Shown one piece after another: positions 15,209 to 23,874 of a stretch of 64,000 bases of DNA. A model generated the notes under the pieces. The model saw only the letters and a list, made by a program, of their open reading frames with translations. It had not been told where the DNA came from and searched no databases. This stretch comes from Methylocystis bryophila. GTDB taxonomy: Bacteria; Pseudomonadota; Alphaproteobacteria; Rhizobiales; Beijerinckiaceae. Position 1 is the first letter of the stretch; every line of letters begins with the position of its first letter. Both the position numbers and the translations under genes were made by a program. The DNA lies in assembly GCF_027925445.1 (NCBI RefSeq), contig NZ_AP027149.1, positions 2,988,501 to 3,052,500 of the forward strand, read 5' to 3'.

Positions 15209-16978
15209 ATGAAGAAGCTATTTTACGCCGGCCGCGTCCTATTGGGCTTGGCCACGGCGGTCGCGCTCTTCGCCCCAGGCGCGAAAGCTGCGAGCAAGGC
15301 TCCTGCTTGCGACAGCGATAACGGCGGACTTTCTCTCTCCCCGGGGTTTTGCGCGACGGTGTTCGCCGATAATCTCGGCCACGTCCGCCACATGGTCGTC
15401 GCCCCTGACAACACGCTCTACGCCAACAGTTGGAGTGGGCGATATTTTCCGCACGCCCCTCCTCCGCCCGGCGGCTTCCTGCTGGCTTTGAAGGATACGA
15501 AGGGCGCCGGCCGCGCAGACGTTGTCTCGAGGTTTGGCGTGACCGTCCAAGAGGGAGGAACCGGAGGCAGCGGGATTGCGCTGTTCAACGGCGCTCTCTA
15601 CGCCGAAGAAAACGGCAGAATATTAAGATATCGCCTCGAGGAAGGCGCCTTGCCGCCGAAGGCGCCGCCGCAGGTCGTCGTTTCCGGCCTTCCCCTCACC
15701 GGCGACCATCCGATGCACCCCTTCGTCATCGACCGAGACGGCTCGCTTTTCGTTGACTTGGGATCGGCGACGAACGCCTGCCAGAGAGCGAACCGCATTC
15801 CGCTTTCCCCTGGCTTGACCCCTTGCGTCGAGAAGGAAACCCGCGCCGGCACATGGCGGTTTGACGCCAACAAGACCGATCAGGCTTTTTCGCCCGCCGA
15901 GCGCTATGCGAGCGGCAATCGCAACGGCGAGGGTTTCGCGTTTGACGAGCAGGGTCGTCTGTTCGTGACGCAGCATGGTCGCGATCAACTGTTCCAGAAC
16001 TGGCCGGGTCTCTATACGCCGCAGCAGAGCGCGGAGCTTCCCGCCGAGGAGCTTCTCCTTCTCGAGAAAGGCGCCGACTATGGATGGCCCGAATGCTATT
16101 TCGATCAACAGCAAGGCAAGCTCGTGCTCGCGCCGGAATATGGGGGCGACGGCGGCAATAAAGTCGGCGACTGCGCGAACCGAACGCCGCCCGTCGCCGC
16201 GTTCCCCGGGCACTGGGCGCCGAATGATTTGTTGATCTACCGCGGGACGGCCTTCCCGGACGGGTATCGCGGCGGAGCCTTCATCGCCTTTCACGGCTCC
16301 TGGAACCGCGCCCCGCTGCCGCAGCAGGGCTACAACGTCGTGTTCCAGCCCCTTGCGGACGGGAAGCCGTCGGGCGCCTATGTGGTCTTCGCGGATGGCT
16401 TCGCCGGCGCGACCAAGGAGCCGGAAAAGGCGGCCTTCAGGCCAACGGGCTTAGCCGAAGGGCCTGATGGGGCGCTCTATATCGCCGACGACGTGCATGG
16501 CCGGATCTGGCGTATCGTCCATGTCGGCGGCGCCGCCGACCGCGTCGCCTCGGCGCCTCCGGTCCGCGCAGCGTCAACCTCCAGCTCCGCCCAGCCGCCG
16601 GAGGGCGTCGACCCCGAGGCGGGTCGGGCTCCGCCCTCACTCCCCGTCCCTCCTGGATCGAACGCCGATCTCATAGCTTTGGGAGACCGAGTGTTCCACG
16701 GTCAGGCGGCTGAGGGCTCCTGCAGCGGCTGTCACGGCTCCGACGGCGGCGGCACGCCCCAAGGACCGTCTTTGACGAAAGGGCGATGGCTTTGGAGCGA
16801 CGGAAGCCTTGCGGGAATCGAAGCGACGATCGAGAAGGGCGTGCCCCATCCCAAGATATCTCTGGGCGTGATGCCGCCGCTCGGCGGCGCGCCGCTGACG
16901 AAGCGGGATCTCAAGGCGGTGTCGTCCTATGTCTGGGCGATCAGCCGAGCGGGCCAACAAAATCGGGATCAGAGATGA
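15209..16978 (+). CDS. Sorbosone/PQQ-type sugar dehydrogenase fused to cytochrome c
   Basis: Periplasmic 589-aa protein with a Sec signal peptide (MKKLFYAGRVLLGLA ... AKA). Residues about 45-440 form a six-bladed propeller of the soluble aldose sugar/L-sorbosone dehydrogenase family (GFCATVFADNLGHVRHMVVAPD, GEGFAFDEQGRLFVTQHGRDQ, YGWPECYF, FIAFHGSWNR). A Pro/Ser-rich linker leads to a cytochrome c domain with CSGCH (C505, C508, H509) and a likely distal Met near 555 (GVMPPLGG). It probably oxidises a sugar or alcohol with PQQ and passes electrons on through its own heme. GGAGG precedes the ATG. No partner genes lie beside it. Confidence 0.85.
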   Translation: MKKLFYAGRVLLGLATAVALFAPGAKAASKAPACDSDNGGLSLSPGFCATVFADNLGHVRHMVVAPDNTLYANSWSGRYFPHAPPPPGGFLLALKDTKGAGRADVVSRFGVTVQEGGTGGSGIALFNGALYAEENGRILRYRLEEGALPPKAPPQVVVSGLPLTGDHPMHPFVIDRDGSLFVDLGSATNACQRANRIPLSPGLTPCVEKETRAGTWRFDANKTDQAFSPAERYASGNRNGEGFAFDEQGRLFVTQHGRDQLFQNWPGLYTPQQSAELPAEELLLLEKGADYGWPECYFDQQQGKLVLAPEYGGDGGNKVGDCANRTPPVAAFPGHWAPNDLLIYRGTAFPDGYRGGAFIAFHGSWNRAPLPQQGYNVVFQPLADGKPSGAYVVFADGFAGATKEPEKAAFRPTGLAEGPDGALYIADDVHGRIWRIVHVGGAADRVASAPPVRAASTSSSAQPPEGVDPEAGRAPPSLPVPPGSNADLIALGDRVFHGQAAEGSCSGCHGSDGGGTPQGPSLTKGRWLWSDGSLAGIEATIEKGVPHPKISLGVMPPLGGAPLTKRDLKAVSSYVWAISRAGQQNRDQR

Positions 16979-17035
16979 TGGGGGTTTGTGGGGGCCTGCA
17001 AGCGAAGTAGGCGATCCGTCTGAACGCCGCGTGAT

Positions 17036-18625
17036 CTAACGAAAAAGACGAGCTTCACGCATGTCGAGTTCTCGCTCGATGCGGCGTCGCGCCTCGTCAT
17101 GCAACTCGCCGACGCGGTAAAGCGCGTTGATGCGCTCGCGCTCGGCCGCGATCAGCAGGCGCTCGACTTCATCGTGAAGCTCCGCAGGATGCGGCGCCGC
17201 CTGCGCGGCCTCCCCGTGCTCGTCAATGCGCTTCAATCGGTCCTGGTGCAGGAGACGAATGATGTCGAGCGCATCCGGCGAAGGATCGCGTTGGGTCGCT
17301 AGCTCTTCCAACGCGCTGACCGCCGCCCGCACCGCCTCGGCCCGCGCCCGGCGCTCCTCGACTCTCTCGGAGTCGCGTTCCTTACGCCCCGCATGGGCGA
17401 GGCCCAGCCTGCGGATGAGCCATGGCAGCATGAGGCCTTGGCCCACGAGGGTTATGAGGATCAACGCAAAAGTGAGAAGCAGAATCAGGTCGCGATAGGG
17501 GAACGGCAGCCCGGCGGCGGTCGCGATCGGAATGGAGAGCGCCGCAGCCAGCGAGACCATCCCGCGAACGCCGGTAAAGGCCAAAATGAAGGTCCATTGC
17601 CAGGGCGGCGAAGGGTCCCGCCGCCGGATCGCGGGAAACAGCCATCGCGGCAGATAGACGGCGGGAAACACCCAAATGAATCGCGCGAGGATCGTTACCG
17701 CCGCGATGACGGCAATCGAGAGGCCGAGCTGTGATAGCTGGAACTCGCCGATGCGGCTCGCGATGGCCCGCGCTTGCAAGCCGGTGATGAGGAAAACCAT
17801 GCCTTCGATGACGTAGATGAATGACTGCCAGAAAAAAACGCCCTGCAGCCGCGTCGCGGCGCTGATCAGCCTCGGACCGTTCCAACTCGTGTAGAGGCCA
17901 GCCGCCACGGTCGCGAGCACGCCCGACCCGCCGAGCTGCGCTGGCGGCCAGAATGCAAAGAAGGGCGTCAAAGTCGATAAGACGATTTCGATCCGCGGCT
18001 CGTTCGCCCACCTCCTCAGCCTCAGCATCAGCCAGGCGACGCCGATCCCCCAGGTGATCTCGCCAGCGACAATGCCGGCGAATGCGCCGACGGCCTCGCC
18101 GAGGGAGAAGACGCCGACGCTGATGGCGGCAACTGCGAATCGGTAAAGGATCAGCGCAACGGCGTCATTGGCTAGGCCCTCGCCTTCGAGCACCACGAGG
18201 ATCCGCCGCGGAATTTCCATTTTTCGCGCCACAGCGAGAGGCGCGACGGCGTCCGGAGGCGAAACGATGGCGCCGAGCAGCAGAGCGGCCGCCCAGTCCA
18301 TGTGGAGAAGCCAATACACCGCGACCGCGACCGCGAAAGTGTTGAACAAGACGCCGCCGACGGACAGAAGCGCGATGGGGCGCAGATTGAAGCGGAACTC
18401 GCGCCAGCTCATGTTGAAGGCGGCGCTGTAAAGCACAGGCGGCAGGACGAGCAGCAAAACGACCTCCGGAGCGAGCTCCAAAGGGGGCAGACCGCCCAAG
18501 AACGAGAGCAGCAGCCCAATCAACACCAAGAGAATCGCCGACGGAACTTTCAGCCGCTCCGCAAGCATGGTCGCAGCCGCCAAGACGGCAAGCAGCAGGA
18601 TGAGCATGCGGATGTTTTCGATCAT
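17036..18625 (-). CDS. CPA1-family Na+/H+ antiporter
   Basis: Inner-membrane monovalent cation/proton antiporter, about 529 aa. Roughly 12 membrane helices span residues 5-400 (LKVPSAILLVLIGLLLSFL, GAIVSPPDAVAPLAV, GEGLANDAVALILYR); the last two contain the paired acidic residues expected at the transport site. A charged cytoplasmic tail of about 120 residues follows, largely helical and rich in Arg/Glu. Start taken at ATG 18625 (MIENIRML); the frame extends to 18676 but those residues precede the natural first helix. Role: pH and sodium homeostasis. Confidence 0.88.
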   Translation of the reverse strand: MIENIRMLILLLAVLAAATMLAERLKVPSAILLVLIGLLLSFLGGLPPLELAPEVVLLLVLPPVLYSAAFNMSWREFRFNLRPIALLSVGGVLFNTFAVAVAVYWLLHMDWAAALLLGAIVSPPDAVAPLAVARKMEIPRRILVVLEGEGLANDAVALILYRFAVAAISVGVFSLGEAVGAFAGIVAGEITWGIGVAWLMLRLRRWANEPRIEIVLSTLTPFFAFWPPAQLGGSGVLATVAAGLYTSWNGPRLISAATRLQGVFFWQSFIYVIEGMVFLITGLQARAIASRIGEFQLSQLGLSIAVIAAVTILARFIWVFPAVYLPRWLFPAIRRRDPSPPWQWTFILAFTGVRGMVSLAAALSIPIATAAGLPFPYRDLILLLTFALILITLVGQGLMLPWLIRRLGLAHAGRKERDSERVEERRARAEAVRAAVSALEELATQRDPSPDALDIIRLLHQDRLKRIDEHGEAAQAAPHPAELHDEVERLLIAAERERINALYRVGELHDEARRRIERELDMREARLFR

Positions 18626-18764
18626 TGAGAGGCCCCACTCCGGCTCGCCTCGGACGAGCGCAAGCCGGTCCGCCAATATATGGCCTCACCGATCCCAGCT
18701 ATGCGTCGCCAATCCTGCGGCGCGTCGGGGGCGCTTTCTTCGGTTTTTCGAAGCGCGTTGGACT

Positions 18765-19463
18765 TCAGAAAGGAAAGTCCAGCTGCGCCTTCGCCAGCGC
18801 TTGCGGCGTCCCGATGTCCCTGTGATAGCGAGCGATGTCGAGCGCCTGGATGCGCCCCATCAGCAGCGGAATCACTTCCGTTGAAAAGTCTATGCTCTCT
18901 CGCCCGAAGCCCGCCATGAGCTCCATGACCTCCGGCTCAACCATGTAGACGGCGGCGTTAGCGAGATTTCCCGGGGGATTGGCGACCTTCTCATGAAAGG
19001 CCTGAACCAGTCCGGCCTCATTGACCTCCAATATGCCGCAGGAGCGCGGGTCGTCGGTGCGAAACGCGAGCATCGAGAGAAGGACGCCCGACGGTCGGCG
19101 CGCATGGCGCTCGAGAAAATCGCGCATGGGGAAGCTGGTCAAATTATCCGCATGGGCGACGAACAGCGGCTTGTGGCCTGCCCAGTGGCGATTGGCCAGG
19201 ATCGTTCCGCCCGTGCCGAGCAGAATCTCCTCGTGAACGAGATCAACAGAATCTCGAAAGCGCGAATGCGCGACATGCGCCCTCACTTTTTCAGCAAGAT
19301 GATGAGTGTTGATGAGAACGCGTTCGGCGCCCGCGGCGAACAGCGCATCAAACCAATAATCCAGGAGCGGGCGCCCCTTCACGTCGACGAGGCACTTGGG
19401 AGTGTTATCCGTCAGCGGCCGCAGCCTCGTTCCGAGGCCCGCCGCGAGAAGAAGCGCGCGCAT
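18765..19463 (-). CDS. Sugar-1-phosphate nucleotidyltransferase (HddC-like)
   Basis: A 232-aa NTP-transferase that would activate a sugar 1-phosphate to a nucleotide sugar. The signature LLAAGLGTRLRPLTDNTPKCLVDVKGRPLLDYW opens the protein (glycine-rich loop plus PK), and IEV/GILEVNEAGLVQAFHEK supports a GDP-mannose/heptose pyrophosphorylase type. It lies 12 bp after a bifunctional cytidylyltransferase/kinase gene on the same strand and opposite an operon with a GmhA-like isomerase, so activation of a heptose 1-phosphate (as HddC does to GDP-heptose) is the favoured reading. Mannose 1-phosphate is the alternative. Confidence 0.75.
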   Translation of the reverse strand: MRALLLAAGLGTRLRPLTDNTPKCLVDVKGRPLLDYWFDALFAAGAERVLINTHHLAEKVRAHVAHSRFRDSVDLVHEEILLGTGGTILANRHWAGHKPLFVAHADNLTSFPMRDFLERHARRPSGVLLSMLAFRTDDPRSCGILEVNEAGLVQAFHEKVANPPGNLANAAVYMVEPEVMELMAGFGRESIDFSTEVIPLLMGRIQALDIARYHRDIGTPQALAKAQLDFPF

Positions 19464-19475
19464 GATCAGGCCTTC

Positions 19476-20966
19476 TCATTCCAGAGCAAAAATTTCGGCT
19501 TCCACATCCGCCAGCGTGAGCGGCGTGTTGCCAACCCGCGTCGTCTGGCAGGCGGAGGCGATCGACCCCAAATAGGCGGCGCGCCAAATGTCCGCGCCAG
19601 CGCATAGTGCAAGCGAGGAGCAAGCGAACAAAGAGTCTCCTGCGCCAGCCACATCCTTGGGAGCGGAGTTGAAAGCGGGCAACCGATCCGCAAGCTCTTC
19701 TCCCTCTTTCACGCCTCGAACGAACAATCCTTCCGCCCCGAGCGTGACAATGACGTTCTCGGCTCGCGACACGTTTCGGAGCCGCTCTGCGACATAGGCG
19801 AGGCCGCTGTCGAAATCGTGAAGAGCGAGACGCGCCTCACGCTCCGTCGGCGTGATCAGCGCCATGTCCTTGAATCGGGAGATGTCGGAAAATTGCGAGG
19901 AGGCCTGGCTGTCGGCCGCGACCATGACGTTCCTGCCCCGCGCGAGAGCGCAAATCGCGTCGACCAAGGACTGCGGCAGACAGCCGTAGTTGAAGTCAGA
20001 CAGGACGAGAAGGTCTGTCCCTTCTATGCCCTGGCGCACCAGGTCCATGATCTGAGCGCAGATGCTCGGTGAAACCGCATGCTGCCTCAGATGGTTGACG
20101 CGCAAAAGCGTTTTTCCGTGCGCACGAAAGCGTTGCTTCAAGGTAGTCGGACGCGTGTCGTCGGTGATGAGCTCAGCCTGAACGGCGAAGCTGTCCAATC
20201 GCTCCCGCGCAAAGCCGGCGTCTGCGTCGGCGCCAACGACAGAGACGAATTGCACGAAGGCGCCAAGCCCGCGGGCGTGCGCCGCGACAATACCGGCGCC
20301 ACCAAGAAATTTAGTGCTTTCAATCGGCGTGATGACGATCGTCGGATCTTCCTGAGACATCCCCAGCGGGTCGCACTGGATATATTCATCAACAATGAGA
20401 TCGCCGATCACCATCACACGCAAGGCGCTGAACTTACGGAGCACTTCCGAAAGCTCAGCGAAGGCGAAGCCGTGACGCGCGGGGTAGTCAGTCGGCTTGC
20501 GAATGGTCGAAAGATTTGTCTCGAAATATTCTCTTCGAAGAAGCCCGAGCGAAACGAAACGCATCTCGCCGGAACCGAACACGAGCTTGCCGTTCCATTT
20601 ATTGACGAGCGTTTCCTCATCGTTGTGACGTTGGGCGTATTCACTTCCCTTGACGACGACATCGGGCTGCAAAGCCTCGATGAACCCGACGGCGTCACGA
20701 TCGAGACGGACGACGAAGTCCACAGAGGAAAGGGCGCAAACGCCGTCGACGCGCAAGTCGACTGGCATGCTGACGCCTGGATTGCTGTCAGGATAGATCC
20801 CCACGACGAGGAAGTCCGCCTGCTCGCGCGCGAATTTCAGCAGCCGAAGATGGCCGGGATGCACAATGTTGAAATTGCCAGAAACGTAGGCGATTCGCGC
20901 AGCGGGGCCGGCCGCTTTGCGGATCGACTCGACCGCTTCTCTATAATTTGTGGATTGACTGTTCAT
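19476..20966 (-). CDS. HldE-like bifunctional protein with reversed order: cytidylyltransferase then PfkB kinase
   Basis: A 496-aa fusion. Residues about 20-165 are a cytidylyltransferase-like domain with HPGH (GNFNIVHPGHLRLL). Residues about 180-495 are a PfkB/ribokinase-type sugar kinase with FLGGAGIVAAHARGLG near its start and the catalytic GAGDSLFA near the end. E. coli HldE has the same two activities in the opposite order, so this is a swapped arrangement. Likely job: phosphorylation and nucleotidyl transfer on a heptose phosphate or similar. Start at ATG 20966; the frame is open to 21188 but the extra residues do not fit. Transcribed with the nucleotidyltransferase downstream. Confidence 0.75.
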   Translation of the reverse strand: MNSQSTNYREAVESIRKAAGPAARIAYVSGNFNIVHPGHLRLLKFAREQADFLVVGIYPDSNPGVSMPVDLRVDGVCALSSVDFVVRLDRDAVGFIEALQPDVVVKGSEYAQRHNDEETLVNKWNGKLVFGSGEMRFVSLGLLRREYFETNLSTIRKPTDYPARHGFAFAELSEVLRKFSALRVMVIGDLIVDEYIQCDPLGMSQEDPTIVITPIESTKFLGGAGIVAAHARGLGAFVQFVSVVGADADAGFARERLDSFAVQAELITDDTRPTTLKQRFRAHGKTLLRVNHLRQHAVSPSICAQIMDLVRQGIEGTDLLVLSDFNYGCLPQSLVDAICALARGRNVMVAADSQASSQFSDISRFKDMALITPTEREARLALHDFDSGLAYVAERLRNVSRAENVIVTLGAEGLFVRGVKEGEELADRLPAFNSAPKDVAGAGDSLFACSSLALCAGADIWRAAYLGSIASACQTTRVGNTPLTLADVEAEIFALE

Positions 20967-21313
20967 GACTCGCTCACGGAGGCCAAGATGAAGAAGACTC
21001 GCGCGCCCCTGGTAAACCGCCAAGAGCCTCCCCAAATGTCCTCTTCTTCTCTGACGGCGCAATTTTGCGATCAGAATCGCTACAGCGCATCGAGGCTGGC
21101 GCAATTCCTCCTCGCCCGAATGATTCTCTTCGAGCGAGCGCGCTAAAGCGCTTAATTTTGTCCATGCCGCGTCGAAGCCTCCTGCCATCGGGTCGGAAAA
21201 TTGTCAATGAGAGTCGAATTCTTGCCGCACTCGTATGACTGAGCTAAGAGCCTCGGTTAGCGCCCTGCGCGATACCGAGCAGCGTCGATTGGGGCGGTCT
21301 TTTCGGAGGACGG
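20967..21313. other. Divergent promoter region of the polysaccharide cluster, 347 bp
   Basis: Separates the leftward HldE-like gene from the rightward epimerase operon. Moderately AT-rich towards 21140-21250. No gene seen; it must hold promoters for both arms. No clear palindromic operator found by eye. Confidence 0.5.
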
Positions 21314-22252
21314 ATGCACATACTTGTCACGGGAGCTTGCGGCTTTAAGGGCTCCGTTCTTGTTCCAAAACTTGTTGAGCGAGGGCATCGCGTCCGCGCT
21401 TTCGACATCCAATGGTTCGGAAATTTTTTGCGGCCCCACCCGGCCCTCGACGTGGTCAAAGGGGACGTTCGCGACGCAGCGGCGATCGACCTTGCCGATA
21501 TAGACGCAATCATTCATCTCTCGAGCGTCGCCAATGATCCTTGTGGAGATCTCGATCCGAAGCTGACTTGGGAGATCAGCTGCCTCGCGACGATGCAGCT
21601 CGCGGATCGCGCCAAACGGGCCGGCGTCCGTCGCTTCATCTACGCCTCCTCGGGTAGCGTCTATGGCGTCTCGGACGCCGAGCAAGTGACCGAGGATCTC
21701 GAGCTTTTTCCTTTGTCCGAATACAACAAGACCAAGATGTGCGCCGAGCGCATTCTGCTTTCCTACAAGGACGACATGGTCGTGCAAATCGTGAGGCCCG
21801 CGACGGTCTGCGGCTACTCGCCGCGCATGCGCCTCGACGTGTCGGTCAACATGCTCGCCATGCAGGCGCTCGATCGGGGTGAGATCACGGTTTTTGGAGG
21901 AGAACAGACGCGCCCCAACATTCACATCGACGACATCACCGACCTCTACATTTTTCTGCTAGAGCATCCGCAGCATGCGGGAGTATTCAACGCCGGCTTC
22001 GAGAATCTCGCGATCCGCGAGATCGCTGAGAAGGTCGCGGCGGCCGTGCCAGCCGAGATCAAGGTGACGCCCTCAAATGACCCGCGTTCTTATCGCATCA
22101 ATTCGGACCGGCTCCTCGCCACGGGCTTCAGACCGAAGAAAACCGTAAACGACGCCATCAACGAGCTCGTCGGACTGTATCGCCAGGGGGTCCTTAAGAA
22201 TGAGGACCACTTTTATAATCTTCGATGGATGCAAGCGGGCAAGACCTCATGA
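21314..22252 (+). CDS. NAD-dependent epimerase/dehydratase (extended SDR)
   Basis: A 312-aa nucleotide-sugar modifying enzyme. The NAD-binding Rossmann motif reads TGACGFKG at the N-terminus (usual GxxGFIG), followed by the catalytic block SSGSVYG and YNKTK (Tyr-x-x-x-Lys), and the RPATVCGYSPRMRLD region that shapes the sugar site. It is first in a rightward operon whose members nearly all overlap; its stop overlaps the next start by 4 bp (ATGA). Probably a 3,5-, 4- or 6-position epimerase or a reductase acting on the nucleotide sugar made here. Confidence 0.85.
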   Translation: MHILVTGACGFKGSVLVPKLVERGHRVRAFDIQWFGNFLRPHPALDVVKGDVRDAAAIDLADIDAIIHLSSVANDPCGDLDPKLTWEISCLATMQLADRAKRAGVRRFIYASSGSVYGVSDAEQVTEDLELFPLSEYNKTKMCAERILLSYKDDMVVQIVRPATVCGYSPRMRLDVSVNMLAMQALDRGEITVFGGEQTRPNIHIDDITDLYIFLLEHPQHAGVFNAGFENLAIREIAEKVAAAVPAEIKVTPSNDPRSYRINSDRLLATGFRPKKTVNDAINELVGLYRQGVLKNEDHFYNLRWMQAGKTS

Positions 22253-22839
22253 GCGTCGACGAGAACCAAGCCGCGCAGGAGCATTTTCGTCGCTACGGAA
22301 TGCGGCTTGCGCGCGTCATTGAGAGTCTGGATTGCGCTTCGCTTGCCGAGCTGGCGGCGGAGCTCAAAGGATGCTGGCGCGACAGGCGCAGGGTCTTTAT
22401 CGCCGGCAATGGCGGCAGCGCCGGCAACGCCGTGCATCTTGCCAACGACTTCCTTTATGCAATGTCGAAACGGCCGGGCTCGGGCTTATGCGTGGAAGCG
22501 CTGCCGGCCAATCCCGCCGTCCTCACTTGCCTAGCCAACGACGAAGGCTACGACAGCATTTTCTCGCTCCAGCTCGCCGTGCAGGCGCGCGCCGGCGACG
22601 TCCTCATCGTCTTTTCGGGATCGGGCAATTCCCCCAATATTCTGAAAGCGCTCACGGAAGCCAAGCGCATTGGCCTGAGAACTTACGCCCTTCTCGGCTT
22701 CTCCGGCGGCGCGGCGAAGGCCCTGGCCGACAAGACGATCCATTTCGTCATCGACGACATGCAGATCGCCGAAGACATGCAGCTCATCACGGGCCATATG
22801 CTTGTGCAATGGCTCATGAACTTTCGCGACGAAATCTAA
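22249..22839 (+). CDS. gmhA: SIS-domain phosphosugar isomerase, phosphoheptose isomerase-like
   Basis: A 196-aa isomerase of the GmhA type, which converts sedoheptulose 7-phosphate into D-glycero-D-manno-heptose 7-phosphate. It has the SIS features IAGNGGSAGNAVHLANDF (phosphate loop, about residue 48), FSGSGNSPNILKAL (about 124), and late acidic and His residues (AEDMQLITGHMLVQWL) as in GmhA. Start taken at ATG 22249, overlapping the previous stop as ATGA. Its presence is the strongest pointer that this operon builds a heptose or a product of one. Confidence 0.82.
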   Translation: MSVDENQAAQEHFRRYGMRLARVIESLDCASLAELAAELKGCWRDRRRVFIAGNGGSAGNAVHLANDFLYAMSKRPGSGLCVEALPANPAVLTCLANDEGYDSIFSLQLAVQARAGDVLIVFSGSGNSPNILKALTEAKRIGLRTYALLGFSGGAAKALADKTIHFVIDDMQIAEDMQLITGHMLVQWLMNFRDEI

Positions 22840-22844
22840 AAGCA

Positions 22845-23843
22845 ATGGCGAAAGCTACCCGTTTTCTCGTTCTGGGATCAAACTCCTTTTCGGGCGCGAC
22901 TTTCTGCGATTTCCTGGCCGAGGCGGGTCACGAGGTTCTCGCGACAAGCCGCTCCGAGGAGGCCCATTCCGCTCTCCTCCCCTACAAATGGGAGCGGCGT
23001 GAGGGCGCGGTGCGATTTCGGCGCATCGACATCAATCAGGACCTCGATACGCTGGCGGAGCTCCTGAGTTCGGAGCGGCCGACGCATGTCGTGAATTTCG
23101 CCGCGCAGAGCATGGTCGCGGAGAGCTGGGCGCATCCAGACCATTGGATGATGACCAATGTCGTCTCCACGGTGCGCTTGCTCGAGCTTTTGCGCCGCAG
23201 CGAGTCCCTGGAGCGTTATGTTCACGTCACGACGCCGGAGGTTTACGGTTCGACCGACGGCTGGGTGCGGGAAAGCAGCCGGTTCAATCCCTCCACCCCC
23301 TATGCTGTCTCACGCGCGGCAGGAGACATGGCTCTGGCGGCCTATTTCCAGAACTACGGCTTTCCGGTGCTGTTCACGCGGGCTGCAAATGTTTACGGAC
23401 CCGGTCAACCCCTCTACCGGATCGTGCCGCGCACGATTCTCGCGGCGCTTTCCGGCCAGAAGCTACGCTTGGACGGCGGCGGCGCGTCCACTCGCGTCTT
23501 TGTCCACATGCGCGACGTGTCGGACGCGACCCTCCGCATCGCCCTCGACGGGCGGCTCGGCGAGACCTATCACATTTCGGGCTATGAGCTCGTCTCGATC
23601 CGTGCTCTCGTGGAGGCCATTCTTTCCCGCCTCGGCAAATCCTTTGACAATTGTGTGGAGCTGGGGCCGGAGCGGCCGGGCAAAGACACGACCTACATGC
23701 TGGACTCCTTCAAGCTGCGCAGCGAGCTTGCCTGGCGGGATCGCATTTCTCTCGCGGAGGGAATTGACGACACGATCCGCTGGGCCGAGCGCTTCGCTTC
23801 AGTCTTGTCCGAGCTTCCCCTGCGATATATCCACAAGGCTTGA
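22845..23843 (+). CDS. GDP-mannose/dTDP-glucose 4,6-dehydratase-like SDR
   Basis: A 332-aa extended SDR. N-terminal LGSNSFSGATF replaces the usual GxxGxxG loop; the NFAAQSMVAESW and VTTPEVYGS blocks match 4,6-dehydratases, and RAANVYGPGQPLYRIVPRTI forms the nucleotide-sugar site. In the catalytic YxxxK position the sequence reads YAVSR, so Lys is replaced by Arg; I recall the same form in some polysaccharide-cluster homologues. Likely makes a 4-keto-6-deoxy sugar, possibly from GDP-heptose as in 6-deoxyheptose pathways. Six bp after the isomerase gene. Confidence 0.75.
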   Translation: MAKATRFLVLGSNSFSGATFCDFLAEAGHEVLATSRSEEAHSALLPYKWERREGAVRFRRIDINQDLDTLAELLSSERPTHVVNFAAQSMVAESWAHPDHWMMTNVVSTVRLLELLRRSESLERYVHVTTPEVYGSTDGWVRESSRFNPSTPYAVSRAAGDMALAAYFQNYGFPVLFTRAANVYGPGQPLYRIVPRTILAALSGQKLRLDGGGASTRVFVHMRDVSDATLRIALDGRLGETYHISGYELVSIRALVEAILSRLGKSFDNCVELGPERPGKDTTYMLDSFKLRSELAWRDRISLAEGIDDTIRWAERFASVLSELPLRYIHKA

Positions 23844-23874
23844 GGGCTCGGCCCTTCGCCCTCGCGAGGACTAG

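Noticed and set aside
20079..21146. 355-codon rightward open frame
   Set aside because: Antisense to the HldE-like gene, whose HPGH and GAGDS motifs are clear; no recognisable protein in this frame.
22332..22844. N-terminal extension of the dehydratase-like gene
   Set aside because: Runs out of frame through the gmhA-like gene; ATG 22845 starts exactly at the SDR cofactor loop.
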